From a bacterium (GTDB lineage: Bacteria; Patescibacteriota; Minisyncoccia; Sungbacterales; GWA2-42-14): 39,743 nt of DNA. The stretch spans positions 1-39,743 of the forward strand of contig JAUSFV010000018.1 of NCBI GenBank assembly GCA_030649305.1. The letters run 5' to 3'. Position numbers and translations under genes: made by a program. This document shows positions 1 through 10,002 of this stretch, piece after piece (position 1 is the first letter of the stretch; the number at the start of each line of letters is the position of its first letter). The notes below the pieces were generated by a model, which worked only from the letters and a program-made list of their open reading frames with translations, was not told where the DNA came from and did not search any database.

Positions 1-229
1 GCTCTTTCCTCCGTTGGTGGTTCAGATGGTGGGGGTGGGGGAGGAAACCGGAACGATTTCGCGGATGCTCCTGCGCCTTGCTATTTTTTACGAGGGCGAG
101 GTGTCGGATACGACTAAAAATCTTTCTTCGGTGATTGAGCCGGTTTTAATGATTGTCATCGGGGGGGTCGTCGGTCTTTTTGCAGTTGCCATTATGCAGC
201 CGATTTATTCGGGGTTGGGCGGCTTGTAA
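1..229 (+). CDS. pilC: Type IV pilus inner-membrane protein PilC/GspF, C-terminal end (truncated by window edge)
   Basis: VGVGEETGTISRMLLRLAIFYEGEVSDTTKNLSSVIEPVLMIVIGGVVGLFAVAIMQPIY is typical of the GspF/PilC C-terminus; prepilin genes follow. Confidence 0.9.
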   Translation, partial: LFPPLVVQMVGVGEETGTISRMLLRLAIFYEGEVSDTTKNLSSVIEPVLMIVIGGVVGLFAVAIMQPIYSGLGGL

Positions 230-238
230 TTGATACCC

Positions 239-320
239 GACACAAATACACGAATGGGCACGAATGACACTAATGAAAAAAGTATTCGTGACATTCGTGG
301 GAATTTCGTGTATTGGTGTC
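239..320. repeat. Imperfect inverted repeat GACACAAATACACGAA...TTCGTGTATTGGTGTC
   Basis: 15/16 complementary arms; lies directly upstream of the likely GTG start at 329. Confidence 0.8.
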
Positions 321-328
321 GAGTTCTT

Positions 329-778
329 GTGAAAGCTTTCACCTTAATCGAAACACTCGTTGCGGTAGGAATACTGGCACTCCTTGCGGCAATTGTGGTG
401 TCGGGCCTTTCGTCATTTCAGGAATCAGGGGAGCTTTCGCGTGCCGCGGATTTTGTAGCGGGGGTATTGCGTGATGCGCGCGGCCGGACTCTTGCCGGAA
501 AAAATCAGCTTTCGTATGGAGTTCATTTTGATTCAGATGCGCTGGTGTTGTTTGAGGGACAAACATATGATCCCGATACCGTTTCTAATGAGGAAACCCT
601 GCTTCCATTTCGAATTATCATAAGCGAAATTTCGCTTGGGGGGGGAGACGAGGTGGTATTTGAGCGTCTCTCCGGAGAAGCGAATGTCACCGGCACGATT
701 ACGCTTCAAATAAAGCAGGAACCGTCAAAGACAAAAGAAGTTCAGGTTTATAAATCGGGAGTCGTTGAGATAAAATAA
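329..778 (+). CDS. Prepilin, GspH/FimT-like
   Basis: In-frame GTG at 329 gives (M)KAFTLIETLVAVGILALLAAIV, a class III prepilin signal; the ORF upstream of 329 is repeat sequence. Confidence 0.85.
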   Translation: MKAFTLIETLVAVGILALLAAIVVSGLSSFQESGELSRAADFVAGVLRDARGRTLAGKNQLSYGVHFDSDALVLFEGQTYDPDTVSNEETLLPFRIIISEISLGGGDEVVFERLSGEANVTGTITLQIKQEPSKTKEVQVYKSGVVEIK

Positions 779-1031
779 AGGGCTTGGCCTGCAATTTTGA
801 ATCAGCAGATGAAAAAATTGCAGCTGCCAAATCTTTACCCCCACACTCAAAATGGTATAGCATTTACGCCCGACAGAGTCAGAAGAAATCTTGGGGATAA
901 AATAATATATGAATGCCCCCTCATACTTACAAGCAATGCAGGCGTTATACCATTTTGAGTGTAGGGGGTGCTCAATGTTGCAGCCACTCGGGCTGCGTTA
1001 TCCGTAACTTGCCCTCGCGGGCACCATTGGC
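779..1031. repeat. Family II structured leader, copy 1 (hairpin + long inverted repeat + GGGGGTGCTCAAT)
   Basis: CTGCAATTTT/AAAATTGCAG hairpin, then CCCCCACACTCAAAATGGTATA (838-859) pairing with TATACCATTTTGAGTGTAGGGGG (946-968). Confidence 0.8.
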
Positions 1032-1505
1032 ATGAAAGGTTTTGCTCTCATCGAAATCATCGTAGGAGTCGCGATTATCGCGGGGGCTTTTTTGATGCTC
1101 GGTAATATTGCTGAGTTGACCCTTCGTTTGGTTGATGTTAGCACCGAAAGGCTGCAGGCGGTCTTTCTTTTGAGCGAGGGAATTGAGGCGGTACGGACGA
1201 TACGCGATGATGGGTGGACGGAAAACATAGCTTCTCTCGATGCGAATACAATGTACTATCTTCAATTTAATACGGTAAACAATGAATGGGCGACAACAAC
1301 AATTACGCAGATACTCGACGGCGTTTTCACGCGAAGCTTTGTGCTTGGGGAAGTAGAGCGTGACGCCGAAGACGATATTGTTTCGTCCAATGGGACCGTT
1401 GATCCTGATACGCGCCGGATTGATATGACGGTTTCATGGACGAACCGCAGCAGGTCGTATGAGGAGTCAATTTCGACCTATATTACCGACCTGTTCAATA
1501 ATTAA
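1032..1505 (+). CDS. Prepilin, PilV/GspI-like
   Basis: MKGFALIEIIVGVAIIAGAFLMLG N-terminus. Confidence 0.8.
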   Translation: MKGFALIEIIVGVAIIAGAFLMLGNIAELTLRLVDVSTERLQAVFLLSEGIEAVRTIRDDGWTENIASLDANTMYYLQFNTVNNEWATTTITQILDGVFTRSFVLGEVERDAEDDIVSSNGTVDPDTRRIDMTVSWTNRSRSYEESISTYITDLFNN

Positions 1506-1516
1506 TAGACTACGAT

Positions 1517-2017
1517 ATGCGAGGAACGAGCATTATTGAACTTATTATCTACGGCGCAATTTTGGCGCTCCTTTCGGTGTTTGCCATAAATACCTTTCTT
1601 TTAATTTCTTCGGCCTTTGGGGAAGTGCGGCTCACGCGGCAAGTCAATGCGAGCGCCGAACTCATCATGGGCCGCATGATTCGTGAGATCCGTTTTGGAA
1701 AATCCGTGTATGCGTCGTCTGTGTTCGGCGTCCATCCGAGTCGTCTTTCGTTTGTGACGTTTACGAGTCCGTCAGATGATACTGAGGTGGACGGCGATAT
1801 TCAGGTGTCGGGTATGAATCTTTTGTTTCAGAAAGGAAGTGCCGGGGCGATTCAGCTCAATACTGATGACGTCGGTGTGACTAATTTTGTATTGCGCGAG
1901 ATTACCTCGGCGAATTCCGTGGCGGTTAAAATAGAACTTGAACTTCAGGCGTCTACGACCAAAAGGGCCGTCACTAAGAAGTTTTATGGAACCGCGGTGA
2001 TGCGGGGAAGCTACTAA
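1517..2017 (+). CDS. Prepilin, PilW/GspJ-like
   Basis: MRGTSIIELIIYGAILALLSVFAINTFLLI N-terminus and position in prepilin cluster. Confidence 0.75.
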   Translation: MRGTSIIELIIYGAILALLSVFAINTFLLISSAFGEVRLTRQVNASAELIMGRMIREIRFGKSVYASSVFGVHPSRLSFVTFTSPSDDTEVDGDIQVSGMNLLFQKGSAGAIQLNTDDVGVTNFVLREITSANSVAVKIELELQASTTKRAVTKKFYGTAVMRGSY

Positions 2018-2026
2018 CAAAATTCT

Positions 2027-2146
2027 TAATGTCTAATTTCTAATTCCTAATCAAATCCCAATTTTTAAATAACCAATGGCTAAAAATTTTGGACATTAGA
2101 CATTTCATTGTTGGGCATTGATTAGATATTAGGTCAATTAGGCATT
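2027..2146. repeat. Imperfect AT-rich inverted repeat (TAATGTCTAATTTCTAATTCCTAATCAA...TTGATTAGATATTAGGTCAATTAGGCATT type)
   Basis: Left arm aligns with the reverse complement of the right arm with several mismatches; fills the gap before the next CDS. Confidence 0.6.
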
Positions 2147-4065
2147 TGCAGACCTACAAAGAAATGAAAGCTCAAAATAAAATTTTTGAAGGAATAGAAT
2201 TACGGAATGGCCAAGCTGTTATGACCTTGGTTATTTTCACCATGGTCGCGAGTTTAGGAGGACTTCTTGGGTTTTCGTATTTGGCCCTGCGCGAGACGGA
2301 TGCTTCGCACGAGCTGAAGCGAGCGGAGCAAAGCTTTTATCTCTCCGAGGCGGGGGTTGAGGATGTGACCTATCGGATTATGGGTGGTCTTCAGTATTCA
2401 AATTCCGAGATGCTTACGATTGATGATTTCATTGTTACTACTACCGTTGCGAATGTTGGTTCCACAAAAGAGGTAACGGGAGAGGGAGATGTGCGAAGTG
2501 GCATTCGAAGCGATCGCGTCATTCTTGATACGGGTGCCGGCATTTCATTTTTATACGGCGTGCAGGTGGGGGATGACGGTATCACGTTTGAGAATAATGC
2601 CGTGATTACGGGAAGTGTTTATGCAAACGGGAGCATTACGGGAGCGGAACAGGGCTCGAAAATTACGGGAGATGCGATCGTCGCAAAAGCAACCGCGGCA
2701 GTCGCTGACCAATCAAATGAAACACAAGATGCGAGTTTTACATTTGGCAGACGCGTGGGTACAAAAGACCAGATTGACGCCGCGCAAAGTTTTCAGGTAA
2801 GCGTGCAAAACACCCTAAATTTCGTGAGCTTGCATTTAAAAAAATTCGGCTCTCCTTCAAATCTTTCCGTAAAAATTATTAACGATGATGGAGGGAGTCC
2901 GGGAGATGATCCGGGTGACATTATGGCGGAGGGCATCATTCAAACCAGCCAGGTCTCGGCGTCCGCGTTTACCTTTCTTGATGTTGGTCTTGATGTGAAC
3001 CCAACGCTCATCCCGGGGCAGACATACTGGATTGTTACTGATGCTGAGCGCGATGACGATAATTATTGGATTTGGGGTCTTGATTCCGGAGCGGACTATG
3101 CAAATGGTTCTCCAAAATGGGCGAAGGATTGGACAAAATCTGGCTGGACAAACATTGCGGGCGATCTGAATTTTCAAATATGGCTTGGCGGGTTTGATAA
3201 TTTTATCAGTGATATGATTATCGGCGGCGTTGCGAAAGTGAATATACTGACCGGGAGTGAAATTGCCGGCGACGTTATCGCGGTTTCCGTTGATGATTCC
3301 GATATGGATGCGAATGTTGTTGCTGATAGCATTACGAATTGTTCCGATGATATTGAAAGAGATGCTTCATATAATACGCTCATTGATTGTGTGGTGAACG
3401 GAACGGAAACAACTCCCATTGCGGTTCCGGATGAGCCAGCGCCCCTTGCCTATCCTATTTCTGACGCGCAAATTCAGGCGTGGCGTGATGAAGCGGAAGC
3501 GGGTGACCTCATTTCCGCGGGTGATTATAATCCTCCGGACGACACGACAACGCCCATTGGCCCGGGTGTCATTGAGGGCGATCTTATTTTAGACAACAAA
3601 GAAACGCTTGTTCTTGCCGGAACGGTATGGGTGAAACAAAATCTTGATATTGGAAACGGCGGTAAAATTGTCCTTGCTGGTTCCTATGGCGAATTGAGCG
3701 GAACGTTACTTGCCGATGGTTGGGGACATTTTGAAAATAACGGACAATTCAAGGGGTCGGATACGCCCGGTAGTTATCTTATCGTTCTCGCGTTGGCGGA
3801 GTGCCGCGGGGGGGATCAGACGTCGAATTGCACGCATCACAATGCTACGCTTGATTTGCATAATAACGCAACAGGTGCTGTGTTTTATGCGCCAAACGGC
3901 CTCGTAAATTTGCATAACGGTATTAAAGTTACCGAGGTGACGGCGCGCGGCCTGTCTCTTTCGCCCAATGCCGAAGTAATTTATGAACAGGGGATTGCGA
4001 ATCTGAAATTTAGCGCGGGTCCGGGCGGGGGGTATAGTATAAAGCGCTGGAAAGAGGTGGAGTGA
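2146..4065 (+). CDS. Large PilX-like minor pilin / surface protein
   Basis: GQAVMTLVIFTMVASLGGLLGFSYLALRETDASHELKRAEQSFYLSEAGVEDVTYRI (PilX-type N-terminus) followed by ITGSVYANGSITG / SEIAGDVIA repeat-type segments and an intervening beta-sandwich-like segment. Confidence 0.75.
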   Translation: MQTYKEMKAQNKIFEGIELRNGQAVMTLVIFTMVASLGGLLGFSYLALRETDASHELKRAEQSFYLSEAGVEDVTYRIMGGLQYSNSEMLTIDDFIVTTTVANVGSTKEVTGEGDVRSGIRSDRVILDTGAGISFLYGVQVGDDGITFENNAVITGSVYANGSITGAEQGSKITGDAIVAKATAAVADQSNETQDASFTFGRRVGTKDQIDAAQSFQVSVQNTLNFVSLHLKKFGSPSNLSVKIINDDGGSPGDDPGDIMAEGIIQTSQVSASAFTFLDVGLDVNPTLIPGQTYWIVTDAERDDDNYWIWGLDSGADYANGSPKWAKDWTKSGWTNIAGDLNFQIWLGGFDNFISDMIIGGVAKVNILTGSEIAGDVIAVSVDDSDMDANVVADSITNCSDDIERDASYNTLIDCVVNGTETTPIAVPDEPAPLAYPISDAQIQAWRDEAEAGDLISAGDYNPPDDTTTPIGPGVIEGDLILDNKETLVLAGTVWVKQNLDIGNGGKIVLAGSYGELSGTLLADGWGHFENNGQFKGSDTPGSYLIVLALAECRGGDQTSNCTHHNATLDLHNNATGAVFYAPNGLVNLHNGIKVTEVTARGLSLSPNAEVIYEQGIANLKFSAGPGGGYSIKRWKEVE

Positions 4066-4070
4066 GGAAG

Positions 4071-4245
4071 GGCGAGGCGAATAGTATTTTGCGTCAAGGG
4101 TTTCGACGCAGACACATGGAGCCGTAAAGCTCGGGGAACCCTCCGCGTTCTCCGACTTCGGTCGGAGCCGCGGTCTCCCTCTTCGCTTTGCTCCACCATG
4201 TGTGCGCTGCATCTCCACATGCCGCAAAATACTATCCGTCTCGCC
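4071..4245. repeat. 175-nt giant hairpin
   Basis: GGCGAGGCGAATAGTATTTTGCG / CGCAAAATACTATCCGTCTCGCC, inner CACATGG/CCATGTG and CTCCGACTTCGGTCGGAG hairpins, followed by T7. Confidence 0.85.
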
Positions 4246-4275
4246 TTTTTTTGTTGGGTTGGGTGTTACTATAGG

Positions 4276-4357
4276 AATATTGAGGCGAAACCTTGAGCTA
4301 GTCCGTGCGTTCGCACACGAACGCTCTAGGACGGAAAAAAGGTTTCGCCTCAATATT
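4276..4357. repeat. Perfect 19-bp inverted repeat with inner CTAGTCCG...CTAGGACG motif
   Basis: AATATTGAGGCGAAACCTT / AAGGTTTCGCCTCAATATT; followed by a T-run. Confidence 0.9.
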
Positions 4358-4499
4358 TTTTTTGCTTGGCCTTCAGATGGTCTCGCATACAAAGACGCCT
4401 CACCTTTGGGGTTGGGATGTGTGGATAATGTTGATTGATTTTTTTTGATGTGTCGGGTATGCTGACTGTGGTTCTTCGCGTTATTCTGGGAGGTGCAAA

Positions 4500-4727
4500 T
4501 TGAAAGAACAGCCAAGAAAAGAAGTGCATTATAAAAATGAAGTGTGGGTTAACCCCACGACCGAATCTCTGCGGCGGAACGAATGTCTTTGTTTGAATTG
4601 CGGAAATTTGAAGCCGGGCCAACCTGATAATTGTCATATTGCTCAAGCGTTTTATAAGGTGTGTGTTGGTGAAAACGTAGCTCTTGCAGTAACCCGTTGT
4701 CCTCTTTGGACTCCCAAAATTTCTTAG
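4500..4727 (+). CDS. Small Cys-rich protein
   Basis: GGGAGGT upstream of TTG start; TESLRRNECLCLNCGNLKPGQPDNCHIAQAFYKVC...TRCPLW. Confidence 0.75.
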   Translation: MKEQPRKEVHYKNEVWVNPTTESLRRNECLCLNCGNLKPGQPDNCHIAQAFYKVCVGENVALAVTRCPLWTPKIS

Positions 4728-4730
4728 TTT

Positions 4731-4757
4731 AAGGTCGCCGTTTCGGCGGCTTTTTTT
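4731..4757 (+). terminator. Rho-independent terminator
   Basis: GTCGCCGTTTCGGCGGCTTTTTTT directly after the CDS. Confidence 0.75.
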
Positions 4758-4917
4758 ATCCTCACATGAGCCGTTTTGTTCCCGCATCTTCGCAATGGAA
4801 AATTATTCTACGCAGAACGCCTTGGGTGGAGGAGATAAGGGATTGTATATTGATATACTCCATAATTTGCGCTATGCTTGTTTTGTTGTTTGAAATTTAA
4901 AAAAAGGGAGTGACACC

Positions 4918-5184
4918 ATGAAAAATTGTGATTTGTGTGGTAAAGAATTTACCAGGGTAGATGGCAGCAGGGGCGAGGGAAATTATGACAGCTTGATGAT
5001 AAATGATTATTTGTTGAATACAGAATGGTATCGAAATCAAAAACCGGACTGGTTTACTATAAAGCGTCCGAATCCATTCGGCTGCAGAAGATGCATCAAG
5101 TTACTTATAGATAGCGGTCTTTCTGCATTTGTTGGCGGGGTGGATCCCCAAAAATTTCTTACCACGCAAGAGTGGTGGAAATAA
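4918..5184 (+). CDS. Small protein with two CxxC motifs
   Basis: MKNCDLCGKEF...GCRRCIKLL; AAAGGGAGTGACACC upstream of ATG. Confidence 0.7.
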   Translation: MKNCDLCGKEFTRVDGSRGEGNYDSLMINDYLLNTEWYRNQKPDWFTIKRPNPFGCRRCIKLLIDSGLSAFVGGVDPQKFLTTQEWWK

Positions 5185-5209
5185 TATCGGGTTTGCCCGG
5201 TTGATTTTT

Positions 5210-5246
5210 CCGTCCGAGCGTAAGGCGCGCGGACGGTTTTTGTTTT
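5210..5246 (+). terminator. Rho-independent terminator
   Basis: CCGTCCG...CGGACGGTTTTTGTTTTT. Confidence 0.8.
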
Positions 5247-5423
5247 TGACGAGCGGGAGTGTGATACTGGTTATGCAAAAAGAAGTTGGCGTGCCTTCAT
5301 GAAAACGGTGTGGATAACAAATAATGGCAACCCGCCCTCCCCATGGTACTCTAAAGGAGTCGTAAACTCTTACTATAAATAGCGAAATCGCACTAGCCAT
5401 TGGCAGTACGATTTTGTATCAAT

Positions 5424-8400
5424 ATGAAAATAAAAAACCTTTTTATATCGGCCGCTTTTTTATCAGCGGTCATTTTGGGTCCGGCTGTTGTTTTGGCCGA
5501 TCATGCGGTTGATCATACGTTGCAGCAACTTCAGAGCAGTTTTCATGCTACGTTTGCGTCCTTTTTGACAGCGCGGGGGTCCTCCGCGCCTAATGCTGCT
5601 TTCGCATCTCTTCTTGCTGCGGTTGACGAAAGTAAAATTAAGAATTTGGAGAGCGAATTGCAATCGTATCAATCAAGAATCGAACAGCTGAAATCCAAGC
5701 CGCAAACTGCGCGCGATACGCGCGAGATTAAATCATTGGAAGCGGAAGTGGAGTATGTGCAAGCTAAGCTTGAAGAAATCAAAACGGGGCCGAGATTGAA
5801 TATCGCCAGATCCCTGAAGCGCGGTTCTTCGGGTGAGGGGGTTAAACAACTTCAAGATTTTCTGAAACAATTTCCCGATGTGTATCCGCAGGGTTTTGTT
5901 ACCGGCAATTTTGGTCCTCTTACCGATGCCGCAGTCAAAAAACTCCAAAAAAAATTCGGTCTTGAAATCGTGGGCGTGGTCGGCCCAAAAACTCGCGAAA
6001 AAATCGGAGAACTGATAGCGGCGAAAAACCACAAAAAGCATCCAAAAATTACGGACCTTTCGCCCACCTCCGGTCCCATCGGCACAAAAATTATTCTCAC
6101 GGGTGCCGGATTCACTCTTGAAAACAATGCCATTTTTGTGAGAGGAAAAACGGTTCTGCAAGGGCTTCTTTCCGATGACGGCGGCGGGACTATTTCTTTT
6201 ACGCTTACTCCAAATATTCCCTGCCTTCCTGATCAGGCTTGTCCGATCAAAGTTATTAATGCCAACGGCATTTCGAACGCGAGACCGTTTAAGGTGACAC
6301 AGCTTCCGCTTCCGCCTGAACCGCAGCCGCCGTCCGAACTTATCCCGCCTCCGCCGCCTCCTGTAGCGCCACAAATTATCTCGCTTTCTCCGTCATTCGG
6401 CCAAGTCGGAATTTTGGTGACTATTACCGGATCAGGATTTACTTCCACAAATAATTCAATTAATTTTGGTGGGCTCACGAGCGCCAGCATAGGTCTTGCG
6501 TCTTCGGACGGTAAAACCCTTGTTTTCAAAGTTCCCGGCAACACGCCATGCCAGCCCGTGAATCCGTGCGATGTTTCCGTGACGAATGCGAATGGGGTAA
6601 GCAATAATGTTTCTTTCACGCTTACGCAAATCGTTACTCCGGTTAATGTAGCGGCACCTAACGGAGGCGAACAGTTTGTACAGGGCGCGAACAGCATTAT
6701 TTCTTGGACCGGCGGCACCGACACGGTGCATGTAGCACTTTTGGAGGAAGCCGCAACGTTAAATGCTGATCCTGGTGAATTCATCGCGGGATGGATTTCC
6801 ACAAGCGCTTTACCAAACGGATCGATTACGTGGGATGCCAAGCAAGTTTGCGATTCTACCGGAACCATCTGTTCGCCGGTAGCGCCCGGGAATTATAAAA
6901 TCCTTGTGGCATCAGAAGACGAATTTGGCAATGTCGTGATTTGGAATCAAGCGACAAATCAAGCCGGCAATATTGATATAAGCGATCAGGCATTTCGCGT
7001 TCTTCCCGCTCCGTCTATTACGGTAATTTCGCCGAATGGCGGGGAGAAGTTTATTTACGGCACCACAGCGACTATAAGCTGGAGCGCTACGAGCATTGTA
7101 AGCAAAACCGCAAACATCAAACTGCTAAAAGGAGGAAGCTCATACGTAACTATTGCATCAAATTTTGCGCTCGGCGCTGATACCGGAGATTTTTTCACCA
7201 CGTGGGTTGTGCCTTCCACGCTTCCTGTCGCGTCAGATTATGCTATTGAAATTTCTGAAGCTCTCAGTCCCTCGGTTCGCGATGTAAGCGACGCAACATT
7301 TACCATTGCGCCGAAAGCAACTATTTCGGTGCTGGTGCCTAACGGAGGAGAAACGTGGTTCAACGACCTTAAGGGGTATGTCAGGTGGAGTTCAGCTAAT
7401 ATTTTAAGTAAAGCCGTACACGTCGATCTTCTTAAGGGTGGAATATTTTATCGTCGGTTAGCGTCTAACGTAGTTCAGGGATACACATGGAGTACCGCCA
7501 CATATACGTCGGGAACTTTCAATTATATAACACCCGTTCCCTCTGATATACCCGCGGGCAATGATTATACTATTAAAATTTCTGATGTAGGAGATGCTTT
7601 GGTAAGCGATGTAGGCGATTCTCAATTTACTATCACAGCACTTCCCGATCCAGTGACCGTGAGCGGCAGGCTCATCAATCGGTTTTCTACCGCCGCAATG
7701 GCGAATACCCGGCTCTATCTTGATGGCGGGGGGCGCTATATGAATACCGGCGCGAATGGCGAATTTACCGTATCCACGACTACAGCCGCCCTTCAGACAA
7801 AAGGATATGTCATGCCTGTCGGCTCATGGCCCACCTGCTACATGAATTGGAGATATGATATTTTCAAAGACTATAATTATTCTTACGCATACAAAGCGGA
7901 AAATCCTTTCTGGAGGGATCACGTTTTTGATCTTCTTGCCGATAAAACCGGCATATTTAACAACGGCACTATAAGCTTGGGAGACGTCCCCTTGTGGCCG
8001 GGAACGGGGCTTTATGTGCATACCGACCTCATCAGCACATATTCTCCGGGCGTTTATTATCCCGATTCAGGATATTGGGGGTGGCAAATTCTTGCGCTCA
8101 ATACGGATTTGCAGGTGAGAGTATGGGATGCCGCCGGCACAGTAGTGTATCTTTCACCATCAATTAAAATCGGGCTTGAAAACGGATGCACTCCGAAAAC
8201 TCTGACCTTCATCGGCGGCCAATTCGCTTGGCAACCGTATAACGTTTTGGTATCTAATCCTTTGCAGCTTTCCTCATCGTATCTTACGTACAGTACTTTC
8301 TCTGCGGGCGCACCAATGAGTATCTCGCTTTCTGTCTCCGGTGGTGTCGCGCCGTATGCGTGGAGCATGCTGTACGGAACGCTTCCTCCTGGTCTCACTC

Positions 8401-8534
8401 TTAACCCAACAACGGGGGCTATTTCTGGTACCCCCACAACTCCGGGAACGTATAAATTCTCCGTAAAAGTTATAGACAGCAATGGTGTAATCGGCGGACC
8501 GTGGACGAAGCCGTATCAAATAATCATTAAGTAG
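5424..8534 (+). CDS. Secreted multidomain surface protein: coiled coil, peptidoglycan-binding domain, IPT/TIG domains, PNGGE-type repeats, He_PIG-like domain
   Basis: Signal peptide MKIKNLFISAAFLSAVILG; LKRGSSGEGVKQLQDFL...GNFGPLTDAAVKKLQKKFGL; PNGGEQF/PNGGEKF/PNGGETW repeats; C-terminal LPPGLTLNPTTGAISGTPTTPGTY. Confidence 0.85.
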   Translation: MKIKNLFISAAFLSAVILGPAVVLADHAVDHTLQQLQSSFHATFASFLTARGSSAPNAAFASLLAAVDESKIKNLESELQSYQSRIEQLKSKPQTARDTREIKSLEAEVEYVQAKLEEIKTGPRLNIARSLKRGSSGEGVKQLQDFLKQFPDVYPQGFVTGNFGPLTDAAVKKLQKKFGLEIVGVVGPKTREKIGELIAAKNHKKHPKITDLSPTSGPIGTKIILTGAGFTLENNAIFVRGKTVLQGLLSDDGGGTISFTLTPNIPCLPDQACPIKVINANGISNARPFKVTQLPLPPEPQPPSELIPPPPPPVAPQIISLSPSFGQVGILVTITGSGFTSTNNSINFGGLTSASIGLASSDGKTLVFKVPGNTPCQPVNPCDVSVTNANGVSNNVSFTLTQIVTPVNVAAPNGGEQFVQGANSIISWTGGTDTVHVALLEEAATLNADPGEFIAGWISTSALPNGSITWDAKQVCDSTGTICSPVAPGNYKILVASEDEFGNVVIWNQATNQAGNIDISDQAFRVLPAPSITVISPNGGEKFIYGTTATISWSATSIVSKTANIKLLKGGSSYVTIASNFALGADTGDFFTTWVVPSTLPVASDYAIEISEALSPSVRDVSDATFTIAPKATISVLVPNGGETWFNDLKGYVRWSSANILSKAVHVDLLKGGIFYRRLASNVVQGYTWSTATYTSGTFNYITPVPSDIPAGNDYTIKISDVGDALVSDVGDSQFTITALPDPVTVSGRLINRFSTAAMANTRLYLDGGGRYMNTGANGEFTVSTTTAALQTKGYVMPVGSWPTCYMNWRYDIFKDYNYSYAYKAENPFWRDHVFDLLADKTGIFNNGTISLGDVPLWPGTGLYVHTDLISTYSPGVYYPDSGYWGWQILALNTDLQVRVWDAAGTVVYLSPSIKIGLENGCTPKTLTFIGGQFAWQPYNVLVSNPLQLSSSYLTYSTFSAGAPMSISLSVSGGVAPYAWSMLYGTLPPGLTLNPTTGAISGTPTTPGTYKFSVKVIDSNGVIGGPWTKPYQIIIK

Positions 8535-8551
8535 CCGCGGCACTGCGTTTC

Positions 8552-9115
8552 ATGTATATATCAGTCGCCATCGGTCTTGTAGCAGTTCTCGCCTTGGGAG
8601 GCGCGGGGTATTTCTCTATACAAAATACTTCATCGCAAAACGCGATTACGAAAATAAATCAAGAGCTTCTACAACGTAAAGACGAGAAAAGCGCCCTTGA
8701 AACGGAGCTTGCGGTATTGAAGTCCTCTGACCTTGGGAAAGAGGTCGAAATTCTTCAACTGAAGTTGCAAACCGCCGAGCGGGATTTCGCGGCCAAGGAA
8801 AAAGAGTTTGCTTTTGTCGTGCAGGAAAAATTAGGGCTCGCTAGTCAACTGCAGACGGCTCGTGCCAATAGTTCAAAAATTCGCGCGCGGCTTGATGCGA
8901 TTGACGCGATTGACCGCATGGTGGGCGCTGGTCCCAACGCGGGAAGCGTTGCGGCGGCGGACTCAAAAATATCTGTCATACAAGAGACCGGCATTACCGA
9001 GGCCTGGGCCATTGCTAAGCGGGATATTGATTTTGTAAAGATGTCGTGGAATGGCAATACCATTGCTGATGCCGTAATCGTTATTACTCGGAGTATCCGT
9101 AACCTTCTGCCTTGA
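8552..9115 (+). CDS. Membrane-anchored coiled-coil protein, paralog of 10003-10566
   Basis: N-terminal TM; DEKSALETELAVLKSSDLGKEVEILQLKL shared with 10003 ORF. Confidence 0.7.
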   Translation: MYISVAIGLVAVLALGGAGYFSIQNTSSQNAITKINQELLQRKDEKSALETELAVLKSSDLGKEVEILQLKLQTAERDFAAKEKEFAFVVQEKLGLASQLQTARANSSKIRARLDAIDAIDRMVGAGPNAGSVAAADSKISVIQETGITEAWAIAKRDIDFVKMSWNGNTIADAVIVITRSIRNLLP

Positions 9116-9987
9116 ACGTGATAAAAAAAATAATTTTAGGAATTGGGGTACTTATTCTTCTTGGTGGAGGAGGATATTGGTATTTGATGATAGAACAGCC
9201 AGCGCAGTTTGGAGAAGGGATTGCGGGAGTTTTTCAGAAAATGCAGTCAGCGGATGACCTTTTGAACGTCGCGAATCTTAAAAATAATCAAGATTTTGAA
9301 GGAGCATTTGAAATTCTCCGCCTACGACAGGAATTTTTTGAAGCGAGACGCGACGAATTAATGGCGCTTACTCCGCCGTGGCTCGATAAAGAAATGCAGG
9401 AGGTGCAAGATGGCATGAGCGCGGTGATGGAGCGTTTTCTTCTGGCAAATTCTGATGCGAAGGATAAAATTTTGTTTTTTGCCGGTGCCGCGGAACTATT
9501 TCAGGTCTTTGAGCCGGTCAGAAGTCCGCAAAAACAACCTCAAACTATTGGGGATGCTATTTTGCTTTTTGAAAGTGTGATGCCTCGCGCGAAAGCAGTT
9601 GCGAAAAATCTTTTTGAGAATGAAATTCAGGGTGCCGAGCCAAAACTTTCGGGTGATTCATCATTTGAAGAATTAAAATCTTTATGGAGTGATACTAGCC
9701 GCGGAATTGAGGCGTTAGTCGTGTACGCAAAAACATTGAATTCCAAAGCGCCCATGCAAGATTTAGAAAATGCTTTTCAGAAAAAGCAGGTTCCCGCCGA
9801 CGCACTTTTAATGGACAACATGGACGAATTTTTCCGGAAGCTGGAATCCGCAATATCGCAAAATAATCTCAATGACATTATTATGTATCGCACATTTCCC
9901 GGCGGAGTGCCCGGCGAGGATATCAATAAACGTTTTCCCGGCGTCGAAGCTAAACTGAAAGTGATATTAGAAAAATACGGAAAATAA
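9112..9987 (+). CDS. Hypothetical membrane-anchored protein
   Basis: Start overlaps the stop of the upstream CDS; N-terminal TM. Confidence 0.7.
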   Translation: MNVIKKIILGIGVLILLGGGGYWYLMIEQPAQFGEGIAGVFQKMQSADDLLNVANLKNNQDFEGAFEILRLRQEFFEARRDELMALTPPWLDKEMQEVQDGMSAVMERFLLANSDAKDKILFFAGAAELFQVFEPVRSPQKQPQTIGDAILLFESVMPRAKAVAKNLFENEIQGAEPKLSGDSSFEELKSLWSDTSRGIEALVVYAKTLNSKAPMQDLENAFQKKQVPADALLMDNMDEFFRKLESAISQNNLNDIIMYRTFPGGVPGEDINKRFPGVEAKLKVILEKYGK

Positions 9988-10002
9988 GAAGTATAAGTTT
10001 TT

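Noticed and set aside
3706-4515. 269-aa minus-strand ORF
   Set aside because: Runs through the PilX-like 3' end and two large hairpins; composition is arbitrary.
5733-6868. Minus-strand ORFs of 213 and 211 aa
   Set aside because: Shadows of the 5424-8534 surface protein gene.
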